In this document: piece after piece, positions 53,790 through 62,651 of the stretch
Position numbering within the stretch: the stretch's first letter is position 1
Layout: the number at the start of each line of letters is the position of its first letter
NCBI RefSeq assembly: GCF_000001735.4
Contig: NC_003071.7
Coordinates: 4,767,151-4,831,150 of the forward strand
Length of the DNA: 64,000 bases
From: Arabidopsis thaliana
Lineage: Eukaryota > Streptophyta > Magnoliopsida > Brassicales > Brassicaceae
Direction of reading: 5' to 3'
Translations under genes and position numbers: made by a program
Notes under the pieces: model-generated
Databases searched by the model: none
Seen by the model: only the letters and a program-made list of their open reading frames with translations
What the model was told of the DNA's origin: nothing

Positions 53790-54885
53790 ACTGATCCTTG
53801 ATGGAGATGGCACGAACCTTGCTTGTTGACCAAGGTCTTCCTCACAAGCTATGGATAGAGGCATTATATATGTCAAATTATCTGCAAAATCCTTTCCCTA
53901 CAAAGGCAATAGAAGATGATGTCACACCGATCGAAAAGTGGAGTGGTCATAAACCAACAGTTGAACACTTGAAGGTTTTTGGGAGTATATGTTACATACA
54001 TATACCGAAGGAGAAGAGAAGGAAGCTAGACGAAAAGGCAATGAGAGTAATTTTCATTGGCTACAGCAACAAATCCAAGGGATATAGAGTACTCCTACTT
54101 GATAAGGAGAGAGTTGAGATATCTAGAGATGTGGCGTTTGAAGAAGGAAATAAGTGGGATTGGGTAAGACAAGTTGAAGTCAAGAAGAACTGCAGTACAC
54201 CCACAAGTGTTTCTCAATCACAAGAAGAACAAAGTCAAAGCATCTCAAGTTCGGTTTTGTCTCAGCTTCATGATGAAGATATCAGTCAAGTAGGAGAAAA
54301 ATCGTCGACACCACCAAAGAAATACAAGACAATGGTTATGGAGATTGCTCCAATGGTGGATCTCGACGAAACAGAAGCATGTTTTGTAGTCTCTGAAGAA
54401 CCTCATTCCTACGGTGACACATGGGTAGTTAAAGAATGGCGAGATGCTATAATTAAGAAATCGAGATGATTGACAAAAACAGAACGTGGTCACTCATGGA
54501 GAAACCAGAAAATAAAAACGTCATTAGCGTGAAGTGGATATATCGTATGCAAACTGATGCAAATGGAGTTCCATTCAAGTATAAAGCAAGGTTGGTCGCA
54601 AGTGGGTTTTCTCAAGAATATGGTGTTGATTATCTAGAGACATTTGCACCCGTCTCAAGACATGACACAATTCGAGTCGTTCTTGCTCTAGCAGCACAAA
54701 TGAAGTGGAAGCTTTATCAAATGGATGTAAAGTCGGCATTTCTAAATGGAGAACTAAAAGAGGAGATTTATGTCGCACAACCACCTGGATTCATCGTTAA
54801 AGGCGAAGAAGAAAATGTTCTAAGGCTAAGAAAAGCCTTATATGGCTTAAAGCAAACCCCTCAGGCTTCGTATGAGAAAATCAAC
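53790..54885 (+). pseudogene. Copia integrase C-terminus and first part of reverse transcriptase
   Basis: The frame 53,798-54,469 continues MMEMARTLLVDQGLPHKLWI, LKVFGSICYIHIPKEKRRKL and VIFIGYSNKSKGYRVL, the integrase C-terminal region. Then 54,466-54,885 holds RT: NRTWSLMEKPENKNVISVKW, YKARLVASGFSQEYGVDYLE, TFAPVSRHDTIRVVLALAAQ, YQMDVKSAFLNGELKEEIYV and RKALYGLKQTPQASYEKI. Sequence similarity to Copia stops at about 54,885 where foreign DNA starts, just before the YVDD strand, which resumes at 57,679. Confidence 0.92.
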
Positions 54886-54895
54886 ATTCAAAAAA

Positions 54896-54942
54896 TCGCT
54901 AGGCGCTAGTTGGACGCTCGAGATGGGCCTAGCGCCTAGCGA
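54896..54942. other. Perfect 14-bp hairpin near the hAT end
   Basis: Arms 54,896-54,909 and 54,929-54,942 pair exactly; both are GC-rich (GCTAGGCGC), unlike their AT-rich surroundings. Confidence 0.85.
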
Positions 54943-55442
54943 AATAATCAGAGATTTAACGGGATTTACTCAGGATTAGTTTTTCGAGCAATTTTAATAT
55001 TTTTTAAATATTTCTAGTGTGATGATAAAAAAGTATTTTAAAATTTATAAATAATTTTGCAAAATTATTTCATATCAAATTGACATTCATCCTAAATACA
55101 TATTCAAAATACAAATTAAAGTTCCAACATGATATACAAAAAATAGTATCGTCTTGATCTTGAGACACACAAAAAACAGAGAAATGTCACAAAACAGAGT
55201 GAAGACTACTTCTTCCTCGTTTGATTTCTTCAATGATCAAGTAATTAGCATATGTTGGACTTCTTGTTTAGTTAGGACTTCTTGATTATCTGCAAATGAT
55301 CAAACGTCAAACAATTGATCAAATGTCAAACAATTGATCAAACGTCAGACAATTCATCAAGTATTCAAACAAAGGACAATAGAAAGTAGAAACAGCAAGA
55401 TAGATATTCAAACTATCACTGTAGAAAACAACAAGTAATCAA
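54943..55442. mobile_element. Non-coding part of the hAT fragment
   Basis: AT-rich. Contains direct repeats of GATCAAACGTCAAACAATT type at 55,300-55,360 (three copies of TGATCAAA[CT]GTCA). No gene. Confidence 0.5.
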
Positions 55443-56872
55443 CACTACAAGAAATATGGGTATTGATAGCACAAAAGTATAGCGTAATTTTCGTAAATGC
55501 TATAATAGATTTTTTTCTGGAAATGAGACTATATAAAAGCTGTTTTAAAATGCTAAACCGAAATATATCTATGCGGGAAGCTAAAAATCAGTTTTCCGCC
55601 AACACTTAAGCCTAAAAATCAATTAAGCGCCATTAAAAAAAATAATTCCCCAACACTTAGAACAAAAAAACTTTTGTGAAACTCAAAAGTCAGAAAACAC
55701 ATAGATCAGTTCTTCGAGCTCTCCGCCGACTAGCTCTCCGCCGACGAGCTCTCCGGATTCATCGACTAGCTCTCCGCCGAGTTCCTCGTCGCATCCGCAT
55801 CTGACAATCTTCAGCCCCAACCCAATATCGGTATGAATATTTACCCGACGATGTCTGTTAATTCGATTCTCAATTAGGGTTCATCCAATTTACAATTTCC
55901 GGTCCTTTGCAATTAGGGTTCTTTGGATTTAGGGTATGAATAAGGGATGTTTGCTAATTTCAGTTCTATGTATTTCAGATCTTGCTAAGGACATATCTAA
56001 TTCAACGCTTTCTTTCAAAGGTTTGTCTAAGACTTGTGTTAGATTTCTTATCTCTTTGATTTAGTAAACAAAAACTTTAGTGCGAATGTGATTGTTTCTT
56101 GTGTGTTACTGTCTGATTCATGCTTATACATGTTCATTGTCTTTTCTTTCTTATACCTGTAAACAACGCTTGTCTGATTCATTTTCTTTCTTATACATGT
56201 TATGTGTTGCTGTCTGATTCATGCTTGTTTTGGGATACTGTTTGAACGGTTCGAAATAAGGGTAACATATAAAAATGCTCGATAAGTCATGGGTTAATCT
56301 CTGCAGGTATGTCTTTTAAGATATATAAGTTATATAGTGTGAGTGGTTTATGTGTTTCTTACTTACTTAATCCTCGTTTACTTGCCATGTACTGAAGAAT
56401 TGACCCTGCCTATGAGAATGGTGCATTGAAATTTGTAAATGAGGTTACTGCTGCGTCAGGAGGAACTAGGTTGGTAATATGCCCATGTACAGACTGTTGG
56501 AATGTAGATCGTCATTTAGGCAGTGAAGTAGTGTATCATCTAGTTACTAGCTACTAGTAAATTAATAGTAGCAACGAAATATTGTTACGAAAGAAAATAT
56601 TATGATGCATAACATATGCTACTATATACAATAATATAGCAAACATCCAATGCTATATAAATTATAAATAGCGAAAAATTGTGCTACCAGAAAATCATTA
56701 ATATCAAAATAAAGACGCTATTATATAGGGACATTTAATAGCTTGGTCAAAAAACGCTATTATATATGACAAGTCTAAGATAGCTCAGGCAAAGACAGCG
56801 ATTATGAATCCGCCATCTAAACGATATTGTAGCGTTTTCGGTGTGTTAAGAGTGCCCATATTTCTTGTAGTG
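55443..56872 (+). mobile_element. CACTA (En/Spm) element, non-autonomous, 1,430 bp
   Basis: Left end CACTACAAGAAATATGGG and right end CCCATATTTCTTGTAGTG are inverted copies (18 bp). Neighbouring triplets are CAA (left) and AAA (right), an imperfect 3-bp duplication. Subterminal ATAGC/GCTAT words recur (for example AACGCTATTATAT), as expected of transposase binding sites. It encodes only a short transposase-associated domain gene. Confidence 0.9.
56274..56556 (+). pseudogene. Transposase-associated domain gene of the CACTA element, two exons
   Basis: Exon 1 reads MLDKSWVNLCR up to TGCAG|GTATGT (56,274-56,306); the acceptor is CTGAAG|A at 56,397, and exon 2 continues IDPAYENGALKFVNEVTAAS, GGTRLVICPCTDCWNVDRHL and SEVVYHLVTS, then stops. 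This is the Transpos_assoc domain (PF13963 type) that begins TNP2-like CACTA transposases, with its W and C-P-C-x2-C pattern. The catalytic Transposase_21 part is absent, so the element keeps only the N-terminal zinc-binding segment. It could compete for DNA or partners; that is speculation. Confidence 0.7.
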
Positions 56873-56894
56873 AAAACAACAATAAAAACAAACC

Positions 56895-57680
56895 TTAGTA
56901 ACCCATTTGGTGTGCCACACAAAACTCAGGATTTTCATAAAACACGTCAGGTTCAAATTCAATGTGAAGCATTACTTCATATTCATCCTCAGATTCAAAA
57001 TCATCATCATAAAGCTCTCTTACCCTTGGAGATTGGGTATTAGGTACGACACCAACATCAGTAGCTTGGTCTTCTTGATGTTGTTCCACAATCCAATCTT
57101 CGACGGTTTCTTCATTACCATCATCTATAATCACATCTATTGCTTTTTCTTTAATTTTTTTGTGCTTGTTAAAAAGTCTTGCATTAAATTGGACATAAAC
57201 AAGGCTGTTTAGATGATTGACATCTAATCTATTCCTTTTCTTAGTGTGGATCTGCAATTCAAGAAGAGATATTAAAACAGGAGCTGGAACATAAATAGTT
57301 ATACAAAAACAGAGATTAAAATGTTGAAATAAGCACTAAGAACACAGATTTAAAGACCAACTGCTTCAAAACTGCTCCAAGTTCTTTCACAACAAGAAGA
57401 GCTAGAGGTCAATGCAAGGATTCTTGTTGCTAGCTTTTGCAATGTAGGTACATGACATCCATATGTTGTCCACCAATTCCCTAAATTTACAATATAAGAT
57501 ATCTCATAGAAGAACAGATCTTATACAAAGACATAAATATCAAACAAGAACAATTAAATTCAATTAAGAAGACAAACCTGGATCAAATGCTTCATCATTT
57601 TGTTCACATCCTCTTAATTCAATTGAAAAATTCTCCGAGAATTGACGCATACTTTCTCCAACATGGTTTTCAAAGAAACA
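56895..57680 (-). pseudogene. hAT transposase, C-terminal exons
   Basis: Minus-strand exons: 57,680-57,578 (CFFENHVGESMRQFSENFSI, NDEAFDP), 57,480-57,362 (NWWTTYGCHVPTLQKLATRI, LALTSSSSCCERTWSSFEA) and 57,251-56,895 (IHTKKRNRLDVNHLNSLVYV, QFNARLFNKHKKIKEKAIDV and an acidic tail). The second exon is the hAT C-terminal dimerisation region, with W-W and S-S-S-x-C-E-R-T-W-S. Introns at 57,577-57,481 and 57,361-57,252 are GT...AG. The upstream catalytic part is missing. Confidence 0.85.
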
Positions 57681-58690
57681 TGAATGATGCAGCTCGATTT
57701 CTATGTGATGAAGAAAGACAAAGATATTCTGGTCGTGAGTCTGTACGTTGATGATATCATAGTCACCGGCAACAATACGCAACTCATCGACAAATTCAAA
57801 GAAGAAATGAAGATGGAGTTTGAGATGACAGACATGGAAATGTTAAATTACTTTCTGGGCATGGAGATAATTCAAGATGAACAAGGAGTCTTTCTTTCAC
57901 AAGAAAAATGCGCATGTAAACTTAGTGAGAAGTTTGATATGAAATGAAGCAAAAGTGTAAGCACACCACTTACACCACACGGCAAGGACCTTGAAAATAG
58001 TGAAGAATATGGTGAGCCAACAAAATATCGAAGCATTATTGGTGGATTACTATATCTATGTGCATCAAGACCAGATCTGATGTTTGCAAGTTCGTATCTC
58101 TCACGATACATGTCGAGGCCGCTTAATAAGCACAATCAGAAAGCTAAGAGGGTTCTAAGGTACGTCAATGGTACGTCTCGCTATGGCGTTCAGTTTTTAA
58201 GTGTCAAAAATCCTGAGTTGCACGAATATTGAGATAGTGATTGGGGAGGTTCAAATGAAGACAAGAAGAGCACATCCGGGTACGTCTTCTCTCTAGGATC
58301 TACAATGTTTTGTTGGCAATCAAGCAAACAACAAACAGTGGTGCAATCAACAGTGGAAGCAGAGTATATCGCAATTTGTGCAGCAGCAAATCAAGCAATT
58401 TGGTTACAAAGACTTCCGGAGGACATTGGTTTTGATTCTCAAGAAGGAGTTCCAATTTACTGCGACAACAAGTCGGCAATTGCTATTGGGAAGAATCCAG
58501 TACAACATTGAAGAACAAAGGATATTGAGATCAAGTACCATTTCGTTCAAGAAGCAGAACACAAAGGTCTTATCAAACTCAAGTATTGTGAAGGTAAAGT
58601 TTAACTTGCTCACTTGCTTACCAAAGCACTTAACAACAAAAGGTTTGAAGAAGTAAGGAGGAGACTTGGAGTGAGACCAAAACTCAATTA
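57679..58690 (+). pseudogene. Copia reverse transcriptase (YVDD part) and RNase H
   Basis: RT resumes with FYVMKKDKDILVVSLYVDDI, containing the catalytic YVDD, then FEMTDMEMLNYFLGMEIIQD. A stop after KFDMK (57,946) and further frames give TPLTPHGKDLENSE, RSIIGGLLYLCASRPDLMFA and YLSRYMSRPL. RNase H follows: DSDWGGSNEDKKSTSGYVFS, VEAEYIAICAAANQAIWLQR and IYCDNKSAIAIGKNPVQH. Nonsense codons occur before DSDWGG and after VQH. The catalytic residues are still readable, so decay is by point mutation. Confidence 0.9.
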
Positions 58691-58698
58691 AGGAGGAG

Positions 58699-59030
58699 TG
58701 TTGATCGATAATTCAGCTTAGGATGTCTAGTAATTATGTATGTTAAGTCAAAGGTGTGTGTTTGGTTAAAGAGTCGTGTCTGTTATGTTTAGGCAGTTAT
58801 GTCTTAAGGGACACAAGAAAGAAGAGTTGCATCTCTTAACTTTCAAACCCGATTGAAGTCTATTTAAACATAAGTTGTATTACCGAAACACAAGTTGTTC
58901 ATTTTGTCTTTTCTATTGAATAAAACAGAAGTTCCTTGTCATTCAAGTTACGTATTGATCACGATCAATATGAAGTTGATTTTCTCTCTGTTTTACTCTG
59001 TTTCTGTTTTGGAGACTTAAGTTTCTAACA
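58699..59030 (+). repeat. 3' LTR of the Copia element, 332 bp
   Basis: Begins TGTTGATCG after the AAGGAGGAG purine tract (58,690-58,698) and ends TTTCTAACA. It contains a 19-bp insertion around 58,960 (GATCACGATCAATATGAAG region), partly a local duplication. Confidence 0.94.
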
Positions 59031-59032
59031 AT

Positions 59033-59262
59033 AACTATGTGTATGAATTCAGGGTAACATTGGTAGTATTAAGATACAACTAAATATATGATTTGTGGGT
59101 AATACTGTCATTACTAGGATGTAATTGTGTGTATGAATTCAGGGTAACATTGGTAGTAATAAGATACAAATAAGTGTATGATATCTTGGTAATATTGTCA
59201 TCACTAGGATATAACTATGTGTATGAATTCAGGGTAGCATGGGTAGTAATAGGATACAACTA
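59033..59262 (+). repeat. 90-bp minisatellite, about 2.5 units
   Basis: AACTATGTGTATGAATTCAG starts at 59,033 and 59,213, and a variant (AATTGTGTGTATGAATTCAG) at 59,123; each unit is exactly 90 bp. Shared blocks are GGGTAACATTGGTAGTA and TGTCAT.ACTAGGAT. The left part of the array is at 41,615-41,670 and 51,515-51,533. Confidence 0.92.
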
Positions 59263-60360
59263 TGGCCCACATCTCCGTCCAATAATACTTTGTAACCAAT
59301 TCATGTAATTCCATACCTCGAGTTCTTGCTGTATCTCTCTCGAAGGAAATGAAAGCGACTAATGCGTGAATACAAAGATACTTTTGGATATCGAACACCT
59401 TGCAACTGCATGTTTTCAAGAGCAAGTTGACCAAAAATCTATCCCTTCATCTCCCGTGACATTGTATTCAAGCTGAATGTGTTTAGCTCCGTCACTTTTA
59501 GTTTCTCCGGGTCAACCTATAAATCATGCAAGTAGTTCTCCACTAAAGGCACGAAGTTATTGTAAGCAGATCATGACGCGACGTCTTTTCGATGTTCAAT
59601 ATTCCGAATATTTGAAGCTCGTATACGTCAATCACAATTTTCTTTAGAACATGTTAGGACATACCGCTCCTTATCAGACTTTTTAAAAACATAACCAAAA
59701 CTGTTAGCAAATACACATTTGTCCACCACTTCCTGCAATACCGTCTTGCTTGGAAATTCTTTTCGTAAATTCAAACCAATACCGTCTTCCCATTCTTTTA
59801 TCAACTGACCAGATTTTACAACAGGCGGTGACTCAACGTATTCATCACTCCTATCATCACATTCATCACGTTATCCAATCTCAGGATCTTGAGTATCATC
59901 AACCTCCACTATTGCCTCATTTGGTTCTTTTCCTTGTTCCTCACATTCGCCCATCACGATGGCAGCATCATCTCTCATTTCATCCTCATTTGAATCAAGT
60001 TTAGCATATTTCTTACCAACATAACTTTTATTGAGGAGCTCCACTCTCGACAGTTGCTCGGGCAATTCTGATGGAGTGATGACGTCCACATTAGAAACAT
60101 ATCTACAGTTATTTCTACCTGAAGATATATAGACACCGACATCCCCATCATCACTAATGTAAATCTCTTAAGTTGGTCTTAACAACACTGCATTGTACTT
60201 CATTTGCAATTTAACCTTATTTTCATCTAATCCAAGCTTCGTGCATATCCTACCTTCTAACATGGAGAGAGTTATCTTATCCTCTGATGTATTCATCATC
60301 AAGCTATATATTCGACCTTTCCATTTAAAATATATGATTATGTTCTCCATCATTGTATCC
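59204..60360 (-). pseudogene. MuDR/MULE transposase, N-terminal and SWIM parts
   Basis: The N-terminus (60,355-60,168) reads MENIIIYFKWKGRIYSLMMN, then EDKITLSMLEGRICTKLGLD and NKVKLQMKYNAVLLRPT, the ubiquitin-like MuDR N-terminal region. An acidic linker follows (60,089-59,871). The C-terminal SWIM zinc finger at 59,434-59,204 has KTCSCKVFDIQKYLCIHALV (C-x-C...C-x-H), RGMELHELVTKYYWTEMW and then decays. The MULE catalytic (DDE) domain between them is missing or unrecognisable in 59,450-59,870. With the charged ORF at 41.2-41.6 kb and the minisatellite it may form one MULE split by later insertions. Confidence 0.75.
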
Positions 60361-60398
60361 TGCAAAAATAGTACAAAAACTCTGGTAGTTATAGCACT

Positions 60399-60544
60399 AA
60401 AAGAATACAGCCGATTTGCGAAGCAAATATTTCTCGCAATATTGCGACAAATTTGTGAGTCATTTGCAAGACGAGTACCATACCTCGCCAATCACTCGCA
60501 ACATTGCGAGAAAATTTTCTCTCGCAAATCAACTGTATTCTTTT
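60399..60544. mobile_element. 146-bp fold-back (MITE-like)
   Basis: Left arm AAAAGAATACAGCCGATTTG continues CGAAGCAAATATTTCTCGCA; the right arm is its inverted copy ending CTGTATTCTTTT. Arms are about 48 bp with few mismatches, rich in TCGCAA/TTGCGA. No clear target duplication. Confidence 0.85.
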
Positions 60545-60639
60545 GCGAGGGAAACAAAAACTTACTACAAAAAGCAATCTATTTACTACAAAAAAAAAAA
60601 AATCTTAACAAAAACTTTTTCTTACAAAAAAAAAATTGT

Positions 60640-62060
60640 TGGGGTGGAGAGCATCATGAGATATATACATTGCGAAGATGGATGTACAGTCATAGAGATC
60701 AGGCGAGCGATGATGTGACGAGACAGTTTTATGAAGGATTGCGCGGATTTATGTTTCAAGAGACAAACCAACCATTGTCTTCTTGTAACCGCTGATTCAT
60801 GAATTGAAGAATTTGTGCTATGAAGGTGTTCATATGTTTGATTACTAGAGTAAACAAAATTTCAATATGCGGGCAGTATTAATGTGGACGATTAGTGACT
60901 TCTTTGCATATGAAATGTTATCGGGGTGGAGAACGTACGAAAGATTATCGTGTCCTTATCGTATGAATCTTACCGATTCATTTCAGCTAAAGAATAGAAG
61001 AAAATCATGTTGTTTTGATTGTCACTGTCGATTTCTTCCCATGCATCATCCGTATCGTCAAAACAATAAGTTGCTTAAGACGAATAAAGTTGTCCACATT
61101 TTCCTACAATCATATGTTCCGGTAATAATTTGCTCGAACAAATCGATTATTATGGTGCTCAAGAAACAAGTAAAAGTGGGATAATTGGCACACTCTAGAG
61201 AACATGCCAGATGGATATACTAGCACTCACAATTGGCACAAACAAAGTATCTTCTGGCAACTCCCATATTGGAAGGATCTTCTCTTGCGGCAAAACTTTG
61301 ATGTGATGCACATCGAAATTTTTTTTTCCGATAATTACATGAATACGCTTTTGAATGTGCAGGACAAAATAAAAAATAGTTTAAAATCAAGGTTGGACTT
61401 GGCAGAAATATGCAATAGACTTTACTTGCATATTCACGAGATGGCAAATTACCGGTTGCAAAGTTTTGATTGTCTCCTGAGGCAAAGAAGGCGTTCGAGT
61501 GGGTTACTACAACAGAAGTTAAGTTTCCAGATGGATATGTGTCAAAAAATTTAAGATGCGTCGAGCAAGGTCAAAACATTTCTGGCATGAAAAGACACGA
61601 TTGTCATGTATTCATGCAACGGTTACTGTCATTTGTGTTACTTGAGTTGCTATCAACAAATATTCATGAAGCAATTGCAGGTAACAATTACATTTATAAT
61701 TGAATATATATTTTTAACTAAATTATATACGTATGTTTCATTTCTCCCTTGTAACGTTACTTACATTGATAATTTAATATGTTTATGTATGGCTGGCATT
61801 AGAGCATTTTTTAGGGACCTTTGTACAAGAACATTGACACCTGATGGCATACAACAATTACACGATAATATCCCGGTGTTGATCTGTAACTTGGAGAAAA
61901 TATTCCCTCCTGCCTTTTTTGACGTGATGAAACATTTACCAATTCATCTACCACATGAACCATCTCTTGGTGGGATAGTGCAATTCCGATGGATATATCC
62001 TTTTGAGCGCTCTATGAAGGCTCTTAAAGGAAATACTAAAAATATTCCTTTTACTAAATC
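60640..62060 (+). pseudogene. CACTA TNP2-like transposase, decayed
   Basis: Plus-strand fragments follow the TNP2 order: WMYSHRDQASDDVTRQFYEG (transposase-associated start), then MRAVLMWTISDFFAYEMLSG, RLSCPYRMNLTDSFQL, FDCHCRFLPMHHPYRQNNKL (Transposase_21), NWHKQSIFWQLPYWKDLLLR, FDVMHIEIFFSDNYMNTLLN, and the DUF4218-like end (GMKRHDCHVFMQRLL, LCTRTLTPDGIQQLH, LEKIFPPAFFDVMKHLPIHL, FRWIYPFERSMKALKG). An intron at about 61,680-61,799 (GCAG|GTAACA ... TTAG) separates HEAIA from IRAFFRD. Stops and frameshifts are frequent. It is in cis with CACTA ends but not clearly inside a complete element. Confidence 0.85.
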
Positions 62061-62124
62061 CAGTCATGTTTTACATCCCTATAGTCATTCCCTAATTATA
62101 ATTTAGAGGTATTCATACCCTCCT

Positions 62125-62447
62125 CTTCTTAAGGTAAATCTAGATTTGGGATAAAAGACATGTAATATATAAATGCCTTAGCATGTGTCATGTAAGGTAA
62201 TGAAAGAATTAGATTACTTTTTTGAGGCCTCAAGCGTAGTGTATTGGACAGATTATGAAAAAGGATATTGGGTTTTATACATGAATCACAGACTACTACG
62301 ATTTTCCAAACAATAACCAACTTCTTAAGGTAAACACGGATTTTGGATAAAAAACATGCAATATATAAATGCCTTAGCATGTGTCATGTAAGGTAATAAA
62401 AGAAATAAATTACTTTTTCGGAGGCCTCATGCGTAGTGTAATGAAAT
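62125..62447. repeat. Tandem duplication, 196-bp period
   Basis: CTTCTTAAGGTAAA starts at 62,125 and 62,321. The copies share ATATATAAATGCCTTAGCAT, GTGTCATGTAAGGTAAT and GGCCTCA.GCGTAGTGTA. It follows the TNP2 relic and may be part of its element. Confidence 0.85.
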
Positions 62448-62651
62448 GGTTATGAAAAAGGAGATTGTAATCTACTCCCCTCACTTATTTACTTCTCTAA
62501 CTAGACTGTGTTCTTCGCATGGTCCACATCGTCAGTTAACACGTTATTCCTGTTCCACAGCGCATGACATAATCGTGCCACGTACAAAATGCCCATATAA
62601 AGGTTTGCTGCATATTTTATCAAATAGCATGGTATACATCGAATAAACCAC
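62448..62651. other. Short spacer, unassigned
   Basis: A 66-codon ORF (62,446-62,646) has no recognisable domain. Nothing else seen. Confidence 0.4.

Larger units (their letters stand above)
54886..57678 (-). mobile_element. hAT transposon fragment inserted in the Copia RT
   Basis: It separates two halves of the Copia RT. Its minus strand carries the C-terminal part of a hAT transposase (57,680-56,895). The other end, 54,886-54,945, has a perfect 14-bp inverted repeat (TCGCTAGGCGCTAG / CTAGCGCCTAGCGA, spacing 19 bp). The transposase 5' part and its terminal repeat are missing, as is about 50 bp of RT, so this is probably an insertion followed by deletion. A CACTA element at 55,443-56,872 lies inside. 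Confidence 0.75.
51534..59030 (+). mobile_element. Ty1-copia retrotransposon, interrupted by DNA transposons
   Basis: LTRs at 51,534-51,846 and 58,699-59,030 (TGTTGATCG...TTTCTAACA) are flanked by ATAAT (51,529-51,533) and ATAAC (59,031-59,035). A tRNA-iMet primer site (TGGTATCAGAGCTC) follows the 5' LTR, and AAGGAGGAG precedes the 3' LTR. Order on the plus strand is gag, integrase, RT, RNase H. The RT is split between 54,886 and 57,679 by a hAT fragment that itself holds a CACTA element. Nonsense and frameshift mutations occur in every domain. Confidence 0.94.
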
